Below are positions 41,320-49,783 of a stretch of 64,000 nt of DNA, in pieces. Numbering within the stretch: the first letter of the stretch is position 1; each line of letters begins with the position of its first letter. Location of the stretch: the NCBI GenBank assembly GCA_036501425.1, contig DASYAI010000016.1, positions 1-64,000 of the forward strand, written 5' to 3'. The notes beneath the pieces are model-generated. The model had not been told where the DNA came from. It made no database searches and was given only the letters and a program-made list of their open reading frames with translations. The position numbers and the translations under genes are program-made. Source of the stretch: DATKRB01 sp036501425 (lineage in GTDB: Bacteria; Actinomycetota; Acidimicrobiia; Acidimicrobiales; RAAP-2).

Positions 41320-42263
41320 CGACGTCCCTCCCTCTCGCTCGCAGTCGCCGCGGCGCCCGCCGACGGGCGGTACTCCACCTCGTCTCGTGTCAGCTCCATG
41401 AAGGCGTCCTCCAACGACGCGGTGATCGGTGTCAGCTCGTGAACCCGAAGTCCGTCGCGGGAGCCGAAATCACCGATCTGTGGTGCGGTCAGCCCCTCGA
41501 CGGTCAACGACCGTGCATCGTCGTCGCGGTGGCCGATCGTGGCACCCGCCGCCGAGAGGACAGCGCTGAAGGCCGCCGGATCGGGCGTGACCAGCTTCAC
41601 CGCGCCACCGCTTCGGGCGACGAAGTCGGCCACGCTGGTTTCGGCGATGAGCCGACCGCGACCGATCACCACCAACCGGTCGGCCGTCAGTGCCATCTCG
41701 CTGATCAGGTGGCTGGACACGAACACCGTCCGGCCTCCCGTGGCGAGGTCCCGGAGGAGGTGGCGGAGCCACCGGATGCCCTCGGGGTCCAGACCGTTGA
41801 CCGGCTCGTCGAAGATCAGCACACCGGGGTCCCCGAGGAGCGTTGCGGCGATCCCGAGCCGCTGGCTCATCCCGAGCGAGAACTTCCCCGCTCGCCGGTC
41901 GGCCACCGAGGCCAGCCCGACCTGGTCGAGGACCTCGTCGACCCGACGTAGCGGGATGTCGTTGCTCAGGGCGAGCCATCGGAGATGGTTCCGGGCGGTG
42001 CGGGCCGGATGAAAGGCCTTGGCGTCGAGCACGGCGCCGACCTCCCGCAGAGGCCACGCCAGCTCGGAATAGAGCTTGCCGCCGATCAGGGCGGACCCGG
42101 AGTCGGGAAGGTCGAGGCCCATGATCATGCGCATGGTCGTGGACTTGCCCGACCCGTTGGGTCCCAGGAAGCCGGTGACAGACCCGGGTAGGACCTCGAA
42201 CGTCAGGTCGGCGACGGCAGTGGCCGCACCGTACCGCTTGGTGAGTGAGTGTGCCGTGATCAT
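41316..42263 (-). CDS. ABC transporter ATP-binding protein
   Basis: The product is 315 aa. Walker A is GPNGSGKST, the signature is FSLGMSQRLG (LGMSQ variant of LSGGQ), Walker B is VLIFDEPVNGLD, and the switch is SSHLISEM. About 80 residues follow the ATPase domain, as in drug-export ATPases (BcrA/NatA type). The ATG at 42261-42263 (MITAHSLTKRYG) was chosen since it begins the domain. A GTG at 42290 is in frame. It is the first gene of the ATPase-permease-kinase-regulator operon. Confidence 0.92.
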   Translation of the reverse strand: MITAHSLTKRYGAATAVADLTFEVLPGSVTGFLGPNGSGKSTTMRMIMGLDLPDSGSALIGGKLYSELAWPLREVGAVLDAKAFHPARTARNHLRWLALSNDIPLRRVDEVLDQVGLASVADRRAGKFSLGMSQRLGIAATLLGDPGVLIFDEPVNGLDPEGIRWLRHLLRDLATGGRTVFVSSHLISEMALTADRLVVIGRGRLIAETSVADFVARSGGAVKLVTPDPAAFSAVLSAAGATIGHRDDDARSLTVEGLTAPQIGDFGSRDGLRVHELTPITASLEDAFMELTRDEVEYRPSAGAAATASEREGRR

Positions 42264-42530
42264 CACGACCAACGGTAAGGATCGGGCCACCCGGCGGGAA
42301 TGCCGCTACCCGGCGTCCACCAGCTGGGGCTACCCCCCGCCGGTCACCAGGGGGGGCGCAATTGCCGTTCGCCGCCGGGAGGGACGAGATGCTGGACCGG
42401 TCGAGCCGAGCCGGCCGCGCTCGCCGAGCCGGCCGCGCGGGGTCGCTCGGGCGGCCTCCGGAGGCGGCTCGCGGGCCCACCGCCGAGGCGCCGTCCAGTG
42501 CCCCCAGCGGCGGGTGCCATGCTGGCTCCC

Positions 42531-42605
42531 ATGTGCGGCCGCTTCACGATGTCGGAGAGCAAGCGCCACCGGGCCCGGTCAGCCGCTCCCCCCGCCGCCA
42601 GGTAG
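42531..42605 (+). pseudogene. Fragment of SRAP (YedK/HMCES-like) gene
   Basis: The 24-codon open frame starts MCGRFTMSES, the highly conserved N-terminus of SOS-response-associated peptidases, whose Cys2 forms the DNA-protein crosslink. After about ten residues the similarity stops in an Arg/Ala-rich run and a TAG. The full protein has about 220 residues. It is therefore a remnant, lying in the 42264-42640 spacer, where nothing else is recognised. Confidence 0.55.
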
Positions 42606-42640
42606 GACGACCGCCCGATCCGCTCCAAGGACCGAAGCCG

Positions 42641-43594
42641 ATGCGCTCCCGATTGTCCCGCGTCGCCGCCGCCTACCCCGAACTGCTGATCGTGTTGGTC
42701 GCGGCTGGGACCGGCTTGGCCCTCGCCCGTCCGCTGCGCTGGCTGGACGGTCGCCAGGGCATCAACGTCCTCCTCGTCGTGCTCGTGTTCGCCACCGCGG
42801 TCACCGTGTCCACCGACGCCCTGGGCCGTCTCAGATCGGCCTGGCCCCACCTTGTCGCCACCCTGGCCATCGGAGTGATCCTGTTGCCCGCCTTGTCGTG
42901 GCTGGCATCACGGGTGGTCACCGCCGGGTCGCTTCGCAACGGCATCATGACCGTGGGCCTCGCACCGTGCGAAATCGCGTCCGTGGCCACCACCGGTCTC
43001 GCCGGCGGGGAACCGGCGTTGGCGGCGGCCGTCCTCATCGGTTCCACGGCGCTCAGCGTGGCCGTCGCCGGACCGATCCTCTCCGTGGAGGCCAGCGGGG
43101 CACACGTCCACTCCGGGCATATCCTCATCAACCTGGCCGTCGTCGTCGCCCTACCCCTCGTCGCCGGGCTCACGTTGCGCGCCAAGACCGGGATCACCCC
43201 GTTGCGCGAGGTGGCAGCCACCAACGCCGCCACCGCCGCGCTGGCGGGACTGGTCGCTCTCGTCGCCGCCCAGGTCCACCTGGGGACCGCCTACTTCGCC
43301 GTGTTCGCCGCCATCGTCATCGTCATCGGCGTGTCAGCGGTCATCGCTGCACTGCTCGGGCGGACCCTGTCACCCCAACGGGCCACTGCGCTGCTGCTCA
43401 CCATCTCCATGCGAGACTTCGCCATTGCTGCCGGCCTGGCCAGCGCGGCGTTCGGCCCCGCGTCGGCCGCCCCCCTCGGGCTCTACGGGGTCGCGGTGAT
43501 CATCTGGGGGACCGCCGTCGCTGGCAGGCGACGAGCCAAGGCCACGACCCTGAACAGCCCGGAGAGCGACGGTCCGGAGCTGGTCGACGGATGA
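42641..43594 (+). CDS. Bile acid:sodium symporter (BASS)-family transporter
   Basis: The product is 317 aa with about nine membrane helices. APCEIASVATTGLAGGEPALAAAVLIGS in the middle matches the conserved core of the BASS family, and ISMRDFAIAAGLASAAFGP is the second half-repeat. It would move an anionic organic solute across the cytoplasmic membrane, perhaps with sodium. The substrate cannot be named. The ATG at 42641 follows AAGGA at good distance. The frame stays open far upstream, but that part is Arg/Pro-rich and not protein-like. Confidence 0.85.
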   Translation: MRSRLSRVAAAYPELLIVLVAAGTGLALARPLRWLDGRQGINVLLVVLVFATAVTVSTDALGRLRSAWPHLVATLAIGVILLPALSWLASRVVTAGSLRNGIMTVGLAPCEIASVATTGLAGGEPALAAAVLIGSTALSVAVAGPILSVEASGAHVHSGHILINLAVVVALPLVAGLTLRAKTGITPLREVAATNAATAALAGLVALVAAQVHLGTAYFAVFAAIVIVIGVSAVIAALLGRTLSPQRATALLLTISMRDFAIAAGLASAAFGPASAAPLGLYGVAVIIWGTAVAGRRRAKATTLNSPESDGPELVDG

Positions 43595-44047
43595 CTCGGG
43601 CGACAGGGTTAGCCGGTGGCCGCGGGGGGCATCGTTGCCTCGTGCCGGATGACAAGATCGAGCACCAAGCCGACGACGATGGCCCTGAGGTCGATGAGGG
43701 GTTGCAGAAGGCTCATCATGAGGCGGACGGCGACACGGGAACGTCGGATTCGGACGACCAGGCCAATCGTTCCTGACAAGCCGCGGGCGGCCGGCGCGCT
43801 GGTTCTTCATCGCGTGGCCTCGGTCGCGCACGTCGTAGCGGACCGCGCCGATGGGGTCTTGCGCTTGGTCACCTTGGCCATGGGCGGGGGCCTCCTCGGG
43901 TGGTGGGGAAGCCGGAGGCTCACCGAAGGGTGTGACGCCCTGTTTCAGGCAGACGTGTTGAACATCCCTGAGCGCCCGCCCCCTCCCGGCACCGCACCTA
44001 GGGTCCCGTAATATCCAGGTCCTATCGGATCCCCTGGGGAGGACACC
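43595..44047. other. Spacer with no confident gene, possible remnants
   Basis: No open frame here is convincing. On the minus strand, 43807-43881 encodes MAKVTKRKTPSARSAT before a stop. One added base would continue as IGAVRYDVRDRGHAMKNQ, which loosely resembles the N-terminal arm-binding part of phage integrases. A short hydrophobic frame, 43609-43719 minus (36 aa), is also open. Both look like debris. Confidence 0.4.
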
Positions 44048-45316
44048 TTGGGCGCGGCAACGACGATTGTGAACGCGAAGGTATTCGACGGGACGAAGTC
44101 GCGAGCCTGGACTTCGGTCCGATTCGCTGACGGCCTGATCACCGAGTGCTCGGTCTCCTCGGCCGCCGAAGAAGGCGACGAAGTGATCGACGCGGGCGGC
44201 GGGACAGTGCTGCCCGGCCTCATCGACTCGCACGTGCACCTCGTGCCCGGCGCACTGGCACAATCCCTAACCTTCGGCGTTACCACCGTTCTTGACATGT
44301 TCAGCACAATCGACATCGTGGCGAGCGCGAAGGAGCAGGCCGGCTCCCGCTCAGATGTGGCGGACGTGCGCTCTGCGGGTGTCGGCGCCACCGCGCCCGG
44401 CGGGCACCCGTCGATGATGTACGGCCCGTTCCCGACGTTGACCTCCGCTGAGCAGGCCGAGATGTTCGTGGCCGAACGGATAGCGGAAGGCTCGGACTAT
44501 CTGAAGGTCTTCTCTGGGATCCGGGGTTTGTGGCCCTGGCTGGACGTTCAAACCATCAGAGCGCTCGTCACTGCCGGACACCGCCGTGGGTTGATTGTGG
44601 TCGCTCACGTGAGTTCGACAGCCGGCTTCGAGGAGGTCGTTGCCGCCGGCGTTGACGTCGTGGCCCACGTTCCGGCGAACGCCGAGCTAGACGAGTCCCT
44701 CGTCCAACGCACGGCCGAGGTCGGAGTCGTGGTCGGTCCGACGCTGGCTACCGTCGAGAACACTCTCGGTGAGCCCGGAGGCGCCGCCGTAGCAGGGGAC
44801 CCGCGGCTCGGCGAGGTCCTCGGTGAGGTCTGGGTTCGTCGGTTGACCGCGGATGCCTCGGGAGGGCATGGTCGGCCAACGCCGCCGTACTCTCGGGCCG
44901 AGGACAACGTGCGACGACTAGCCGATGCGGGGGTCACTCTCCTTGCTGGCACGGACGCTCCCAGTCCGGGCACCGCGTTCGGCGCAAGCCTGCACCGAGA
45001 ACTTGAACTTCTGGTGCGGTGTGGCATCAGCCCGGCGCGGGCCCTGGAGGCTGCGACTGCTGAACCGGCCCGAATGTTCGGGCTCGCGGATCGAGGACGT
45101 ATCGCAGCCGGGCAGCGGGCGGACCTGGTCCTTTTGTCTGGTGACCCACTGACCGACATCACGGAGACCCGCTCCATTGAGTGGATATGGCGCGGCGGCG
45201 AAGCCTGTGACCGACATGCCTTCGCCGCAAGCGCTGCCGAAGTTGAACAGCTCGCCGCTTTCGATGCTCAGCTCGCTAGGATCGTGGCAGCCGTGCGTGG
45301 ACGCCACGGTGGCTGA
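44048..45316 (+). CDS. Amidohydrolase family protein
   Basis: The product is 422 aa, a metal-dependent hydrolase of the imidazolonepropionase/prolidase-like amidohydrolase group. GLIDSHVHLVPG at residues 57-68 has the metal-binding HxH. DYLKVFSG gives the likely bridging Lys, AHVSS and AHVP the next His residues, and AGTDAPSPG the catalytic Asp. The TTG start at 44048 follows GGGGAGGACACC, a strong ribosome site. Base composition is somewhat lower in GC than in the flanking genes. The substrate is unknown. Confidence 0.9.
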   Translation: MGAATTIVNAKVFDGTKSRAWTSVRFADGLITECSVSSAAEEGDEVIDAGGGTVLPGLIDSHVHLVPGALAQSLTFGVTTVLDMFSTIDIVASAKEQAGSRSDVADVRSAGVGATAPGGHPSMMYGPFPTLTSAEQAEMFVAERIAEGSDYLKVFSGIRGLWPWLDVQTIRALVTAGHRRGLIVVAHVSSTAGFEEVVAAGVDVVAHVPANAELDESLVQRTAEVGVVVGPTLATVENTLGEPGGAAVAGDPRLGEVLGEVWVRRLTADASGGHGRPTPPYSRAEDNVRRLADAGVTLLAGTDAPSPGTAFGASLHRELELLVRCGISPARALEAATAEPARMFGLADRGRIAAGQRADLVLLSGDPLTDITETRSIEWIWRGGEACDRHAFAASAAEVEQLAAFDAQLARIVAAVRGRHGG

Positions 45317-45717
45317 GTAGCTCTCGTCACACAACCGCCCGCATCGCCCCGTGTAGCCCCGCCTGAGCCCCCGGGCCGGGAAGGCCTACCGGTGCGGTCC
45401 CGGCCCGGCCACCAGCGTCCGGCTACAAGATCGCTAGCTCCCCTCGCGAGAGAATCCCGGGCTCGCCCTCCAACGTTGCCGGTCACGGCACTAGTGCTCC
45501 TGGCAGTAGTCGACGCGGAACCGCTTGCCCTCGGCCGTGACGTACGTGCCGCGCACGCTCACCGGCCGGGGCAGTGGAGCGGCTGACCACCTCGTCCGGG
45601 GTGGCTGTCTCGAACCATCCGCCAGCACCGTCCGGGCTGGGCCGTGAATCCGGGGGCGACCTCCACATTGGGGACCGTGATCCCAGGCTGTGACCCCGCG
45701 ACGCCGGCTGGCACCCG
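45317..45717. other. Spacer with possible broken small gene
   Basis: No confident gene. Minus-strand reading gives two protein-like pieces in different frames: GAGGWFETATPDEVV around 45580-45620, and VSVRGTYVTAEGKRFRVDY ending CQEH at 45491. They may be parts of one frameshifted short gene of unknown family. The rest shows nothing recognisable. Confidence 0.35.
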
Positions 45718-46233
45718 TCAATCGCTCCGGTGGCTTGGCGGACCGAGGTAGACGTGCTCTTCGACCACGTCGCCCTGACCCAAGGGACAGGTGACGGTGC
45801 CTGCCCGGATCCACCCGCACGATTCGTAGAGCGCGACGGCGGCAACATGCTGTGCGACGACGTCGAGAATCGGATAGAGCCCGCGGGTCGCGGCCTCTCG
45901 CGCAGCCACATCGAGAAGTGATCGACCGATCCCGGCTCGACGCACACCGGGTGCCACCAGGAGTCGCGCCACGACAGCAAGGCGATGAGCTGGTCGGCCG
46001 AGCGCAGTGCTCGCTAGCCCAATAACGGCATCGGTGGAGCGCTTATGGAGCGCCACGTGGCCAACCACATGGCCGCCATCTTCTGCCACCCAGGCTCCGT
46101 ACGCCTCGGCTGACACGAGGAACTCCCGAAGACTCGTCGGCAAGTACACCGGGTAGCCGTCGAGATCGTGGACCGCCTCGGCAATGGCAACACAGGCATC
46201 TACGTCAGCCCCTGTCCGCGGGCGAATCGTCAC
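45718..46233 (-). CDS. GNAT-family N-acetyltransferase
   Basis: The product is about 171 aa. The GNAT fold is clear: TIRPRTGADVDACVAIAEA at the N-terminus, then RLLVAPGVRRAGIGRSLL near residue 95, which is the acetyl-CoA pyrophosphate loop (R/Q-x-x-G-x-G/A), and ALYESCGWIRAG near residue 145. It would acetylate an amine on a small molecule or protein. The substrate is unknown. The GTG at 46233 is used because the domain begins there. An ATG at 46335 is in frame but adds an unlikely tail. Divergent from the broken formyltransferase gene. Confidence 0.8.
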   Translation of the reverse strand: MTIRPRTGADVDACVAIAEAVHDLDGYPVYLPTSLREFLVSAEAYGAWVAEDGGHVVGHVALHKRSTDAVIGLASTALGRPAHRLAVVARLLVAPGVRRAGIGRSLLDVAAREAATRGLYPILDVVAQHVAAVALYESCGWIRAGTVTCPLGQGDVVEEHVYLGPPSHRSD

Positions 46234-46357
46234 CACGGACTGCGATCGTAGGTGACCCGTATCGGCGTTGCTCTCTGGCTCGGTACGCGCCCACGGCAGG
46301 ACGGGGGTGGGCAGCCCAGCGAGTCGATGGGTCATCGAGTCATGGCAAGCTGAGGCC

Positions 46358-46735
46358 ATGGCAGGATTGCGTTTGGCCCTGATCGTCTCCCATGAGGGGA
46401 GCAACGCCCAAGCGGTCATCGATGCCTGAACCCGGGGGGAGCTGGCCGCGACAGCGGCCGTCGTGATTAGCAACAACTCCGCAAGCCGTGTCTTGGAGCG
46501 AGCCAGGCTCGTCGGGATACCTATTGCCCATCTCAGCGACGTTACCCATCCCGAACCCGACGGTTTGGACCGAGCCATCCTCGCTGAACTGACAGCACGT
46601 GACGTACAGGTAGTAGTGCTTGCGGGTTATCCATTACCCAGGGTTCGCCACCTTTGGACGGATTCTGAAGGCGTGGGCGGGATACTCACCGGTGGAGCGG
46701 TGATCTACGTCGCCCGGGAGCACGTCGAGCCGTAA
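46358..46735 (+). pseudogene. Formyltransferase (PurN-like) gene with in-frame TGA and lost C-terminus
   Basis: From the ATG at 46358, LRLALIVSHEGSNAQAVIDA is the N-terminus of PurN-like formyltransferases. A TGA follows at 46427-46429, at the position where relatives have Cys. The frame then continues TRGELAATAAVVISNNSAS and DVQVVVLAGY, as in the family. After LAGY the expected catalytic block (NxHPxxLP and the later Asp) is missing, and a different tail runs to TAA at 46735. Only about 125 codons of the usual 190-200 remain, so this is most likely a decayed gene. Confidence 0.7.
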
Positions 46736-46778
46736 GCAGGGTCCCAGCCGTCGCCCATCCGGGCGCCCCCAGAATTGC

Positions 46779-47108
46779 TCACGAGCCGTTCAACTCCCCG
46801 GCGCCGCCGAGGAGCCCTTCGATGTCATCGAGGAGAGCGACGGCGTCCTCCGGCACACCCATGACGAGGCTGACGGCCTCGACCTCGACCTCGACCGAGA
46901 ACCGGAAGAACGCGCAGCAGGTCTTCTCCCGCTGGGCGAGGGCCACAATCGCCGGCAACTCGGCCCGGTCTTGGGTCAGTTCGAGGCGCAACGTGTCGGC
47001 GGCCACACGCTCGAAGCGGACCACCACCCTGACGAGCAGCTCTCGCCACTCGCGCCTCTGGGCAAGGGCGTCGCCTTCGTCGAGCGTGCAGGCCAGCGGG
47101 ATCCTCAC
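46779..47108 (-). CDS. Hypothetical protein with CC motif
   Basis: The product is 109 aa. IPLACTLDEGDALAQRREWREL at the N-terminus and AQREKTCCAFFRFSVEVE near residue 60 resemble small actinobacterial proteins with paired Cys of unknown function that sometimes occur near metal-resistance genes. This is a resemblance by eye only. The GTG start at 47108 fits the pattern. No metal-resistance partner is present here. Confidence 0.65.
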   Translation of the reverse strand: MRIPLACTLDEGDALAQRREWRELLVRVVVRFERVAADTLRLELTQDRAELPAIVALAQREKTCCAFFRFSVEVEVEAVSLVMGVPEDAVALLDDIEGLLGGAGELNGS

Positions 47109-47254
47109 GGAGCTACTTTATGGCCGCTCAATGACCCGACCCAAGCGCCCGCACCGGCAGGAGACGCCGCCCCCAGAATCGCCCAGGAGCCTGGCAGTGA
47201 GGGATCGGGGACCCCTCCTTGTCCTCAGCCACTTCGTCGGTCAGCGTGGTGCCC

Positions 47255-47371
47255 ATGCCCAAGCGCCGACCGGTGACGACCCCGAACAAGAACAAGAACC
47301 AGAAGCCGGGCCGCAACGACCCGAGCCGGGGTGGTGGTGGCCGACGCACCGATCGGGGCAACGGCCGATGA
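47255..47371 (+). CDS. Possible very small basic protein
   Basis: The open frame has 38 codons, rich in Asn, Lys, Arg and Gly (MPKRRPVTTPNKNKNQ at its start), disordered and highly basic. There is no ribosome site. It is the only protein-like item in the spacer 47109-47475. Listed with low confidence. Confidence 0.22.
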   Translation: MPKRRPVTTPNKNKNQKPGRNDPSRGGGGRRTDRGNGR

Positions 47372-47475
47372 TCCTCGGGCACGGGCCCACCGTCCCACTA
47401 GACGCCCCCAGAGTCGCTCAGCAGGCGGCCACCTCGCTCCATAGTGGCGTCCCCGCCTATGGGCGACCGCAAGCC

Positions 47476-48198
47476 CTATGGGCCGACGCTCTGCTTGTCG
47501 AAGCCGAGTTGGCCGAGGGCGGTTTCGATGCCCGGCGGCGGCTCCTCGAAGGCGACCACGATGGTGTCGTCCTCCCAGACCGCATCACCGTTGCCACCGA
47601 TGGACTGGACGTCGCTCTCGGCCGAGGACAGGTCGTTCTCGGTGAAGATCTTCACGAGGCCCTTGGCGCCGGCGCACTCGTTGTCGGTGGTCTGGGCGTA
47701 GAGGTGCTCGGTGAGATTGCCGGCCTCGCTGAGATTGCAGAGCCCGATGCCGGTCGTGAGGATTGCGTTCTCCACCTTGGAGAAGCTCGGCAGCGTGCCT
47801 CCTCTGCCCGTTGGAGCGGTCGCATCGTCGGTCGAGGTCCACTCCTCGTGCCAGTGCCCGGTCGAGTTGGTGCCCGATGTGACCGAGCAGCTCACGTAGG
47901 CAACGACGTCACCGTATGCCGAACACGCTGTACTTGAACTTCTTGCTGGCCACCCATTGCTTCGGGTCGGTGCACTGGGCCGAGCTGGCGTTGCCGACGC
48001 CCTCCTTGACAGCGTTGCCCTTGACTGCGTGACGCACGATGGCCGCAGACGGTCCCTTGGGGGTCGTGGCGCCCGACGCTGACGCGGGGACGCTTGCCAG
48101 CCCCGCACCTGCACCGAGCGTGAGAGCGCCGAGCGCCGCGCCGGCTGCCAGCCGCCTCGTGCCCGGGAACGTCCTGGTCGTTTCGATGAATCCATCAT
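47476..48198 (-). pseudogene. Secreted hypothetical protein disrupted by two frameshifts
   Basis: An ATG at 48196-48198 with GGGAG before it starts MMDSSK. One extra base is then needed near 48181 (in an AAA run) to enter the frame with a good signal peptide (RRLAAGAALGALTLGAG, then ASVPASASG). That frame stays open to YSVFG at about 47920, where removing one base continues as YGDVVAYVSCSVTSG to the stop at 47476. Joined, it is about 240 aa with four or more Cys, family unknown. It may be a real pseudogene or reflect sequence errors. Confidence 0.6.
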
Positions 48199-48243
48199 TG
48201 CTCCCGGCCTCCCTGGATAGCCGACGGAGACGCCCTGCTCTTC

Positions 48244-48570
48244 GTGGGCGAGGGACGCGAGGGACGCGAGGGACGCGAGGGCAAGGCGACCACCCAACCC
48301 CCGCACCACTCGAACTGGCGGCAGCGGATCTGGGTGTCGGCGTATGAGCGAGCGGGCTTGCCCGGTCTTCGGTTCCACGATCTGCGGTCGTTAGCAGCAA
48401 GCGTTTTGGTGGCTAGCGGCATCAACGTAAAAACGGCAATGACCCGCCTTGGCCACGCCTCGGCAAGAACGACGCTGGAGCTGTACGCCCGAGCCCACGA
48501 CGACGCCGACGTGGAGGCCGCCCAGAGCGTGGGTGCGTGGTTCCGTTCGAGCGCCTCTGCCAACGGGTGA
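48244..48570 (+). pseudogene. Tyrosine recombinase (integrase), C-terminal fragment
   Basis: The last 90 residues match phage-type tyrosine recombinases: NWRQRIWVSAYERAGLPG, then RFHDLRSLAASVLVASG with the HxLR box, RLGHASARTTLELY with the LGH box and the catalytic Tyr. The N-terminal arm and core domains and the first catalytic Arg are missing. Instead the frame begins in a 9-base tandem repeat. The fragment points at the 3' end of tRNA-Val 93 bases away, the usual place of an integrase gene of an element inserted into a tRNA gene. Confidence 0.8.
48252..48278. repeat. Three tandem copies of a 9-base unit
   Basis: GGGACGCGA is repeated exactly three times, followed by a partial copy. It lies at the border where integrase similarity is lost, between the two pseudogenes. 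Confidence 0.8.
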
Positions 48571-48604
48571 TTTTGGAGCCGTGGACAATGGATGGACAAT
48601 GGAG

Positions 48605-48642
48605 CGGGGCCTGACGCTCGCAGTTCCGAGCTTCGCAGGCCC
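48605..48642. terminator. Hairpin between integrase fragment and tRNA
   Basis: GGGGCCTG at 48605-48612 pairs perfectly with CAGGCCCC at 48635-48642 across a 22-base loop. It may end the transcript of either flanking gene or be part of the old attachment region. Confidence 0.4.
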
Positions 48643-48662
48643 CCTACCAGTGGGAACAGGGG

Positions 48663-48736
48663 TGGGCGCTAGAGGACTCGAACCTCCGACCTCAGCCGTG
48701 TGAAGGCTGCGCTCTAACCAACTGAGCTAAGCGCCC
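48663..48736 (-). tRNA. tRNA-Val (anticodon CAC)
   Basis: Read leftward, the 74 bases fold as a full cloverleaf: acceptor stem GGGCGCT/AGCGCCC, D arm TAGCTCAGTTGGTTAGAGC, anticodon stem CAGCC/GGCTG with loop TTCACAC (anticodon CAC, codon GTG), and a T arm with GGTTCGAGTCC. The 3' CCA is not encoded (ACCC follows). It is a likely integration site for the decayed element to its left. Confidence 0.96.
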
Positions 48737-48881
48737 TTGTACCGCGATCGCCGGGTGACCCACACCTCGTCCGGGCGCACCTTGCAAGGGGCCCCCGGCA
48801 TCGGGCATTGCCGCCCACCGCATCGACGGCACAATCTAACCGAAAGGGCGCACCGGAGCGGTCAGCTAGCCTCGACCCCCG

Positions 48882-49691
48882 ATGGCTAACGATCGCGAGC
48901 CGCCCCCGGACGTGGGAGGACACGGCGGGCTCGAGGGCCCTCGGGCCTCGACGTCCTGGCTCAACCGGGTCTTCTCCCCCCAGGCAGGCGGCCGCCGACG
49001 CCCGCCCGCCCGAGCTCCGGGACCGCTGTCCGATCCCGCTCGACGGGCCCAGATCCTGGCGATCGACGGCACCGAACGACGGATCGGGTACGCGGCGGCC
49101 ATCGTCGCCGCGGTCATTGCGATCCTCACCATCGCTCCCTATGTCCGGAACCCGAAGTCGGCGGCACACCCCACCGTCTCGCCGATCAAGGGGAAGGCGT
49201 GCCCCACCGGCTATCACTACCAAAAGGTCAACGGCCACTTCACGTGCTGGAGCCTGCAGGCCTACCCCCGGTCGCACTGGGTCGTCGCCCTGGTGGTGGT
49301 GGGGGTGTTCGCTCTGGCCGTCTACATCGCGGTCCGGATCGGGCGGCGCTCGGCGGTGGCCTTCACGATCTTGATGACCGGCCTGGCCCTCATGTCGGTC
49401 GAGGGCACGGTCCTCGCCGTCCCGTTCATCTTCGTGGGCGGTTGGCTGCTGGTACGGGCCTGGCGGGTCCAGCGGTTCGGCTCGCCCACGGCCAAACGTC
49501 CGGTGGCCGCCGAATCGTCGAACGGGACCGCCCGCGCGCCGTCTGAGGGTTCGGCCGCCCGGCCGGCCAAGGCCCGGGCGACACCGTCCAAGGGGTCACG
49601 ACGGGGCAAACCGGCGCCAGCCGGACCCGCGCCCAACAAGCGCTACACCCCCAAGACTCCGCAGCGTCGGCGGCCGGCGCCCCCGTCCTGA
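48882..49691 (+). CDS. Hypothetical membrane protein with basic C-terminal tail
   Basis: The product is 269 aa. A charged N-terminus (1-65) is followed by a helix at about 68-88, a short outside segment with two Cys residues, and three more helices (about 135-205). From about 210 the protein is an Ala/Pro/Lys/Arg-rich tail. The ATG at 48882 gives this layout. No known family is recognised. It converges on the TetR gene with a 92 bp spacer. Confidence 0.7.
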   Translation: MANDREPPPDVGGHGGLEGPRASTSWLNRVFSPQAGGRRRPPARAPGPLSDPARRAQILAIDGTERRIGYAAAIVAAVIAILTIAPYVRNPKSAAHPTVSPIKGKACPTGYHYQKVNGHFTCWSLQAYPRSHWVVALVVVGVFALAVYIAVRIGRRSAVAFTILMTGLALMSVEGTVLAVPFIFVGGWLLVRAWRVQRFGSPTAKRPVAAESSNGTARAPSEGSAARPAKARATPSKGSRRGKPAPAGPAPNKRYTPKTPQRRRPAPPS

Positions 49692-49783
49692 AGGTCCTCG
49701 CCGCCCGCTCCCACGATGCCCCGGACCGGCCGGGTGGGACCCGAGGAGCGGCACACCCGACGATTGGCCCGGACTCGACAAGC

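Noticed and set aside
42362..42640. Longer N-terminus for the BASS transporter
   Set aside because: The frame is open upstream, but it encodes an Arg/Ala/Pro-rich run unlike membrane transporters, and a good ribosome site precedes the ATG at 42641.
43616..44011. Plus-strand open frame of 131 codons upstream of the amidohydrolase
   Set aside because: Arg/Met/Thr-rich with no ribosome site. Overlapping minus-strand pieces look more protein-like, and none is convincing.
46822..47937. Plus-strand open frame of 371 codons
   Set aside because: Covers two more plausible minus-strand genes in antisense and has shifting composition.
48663..48736. Attachment-site duplication of the tRNA-Val 3' end to the left
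   Set aside because: I looked for a second copy of the T-arm and acceptor sequence within 42-48 kb by eye and saw none. The remote end may lie elsewhere or be lost.
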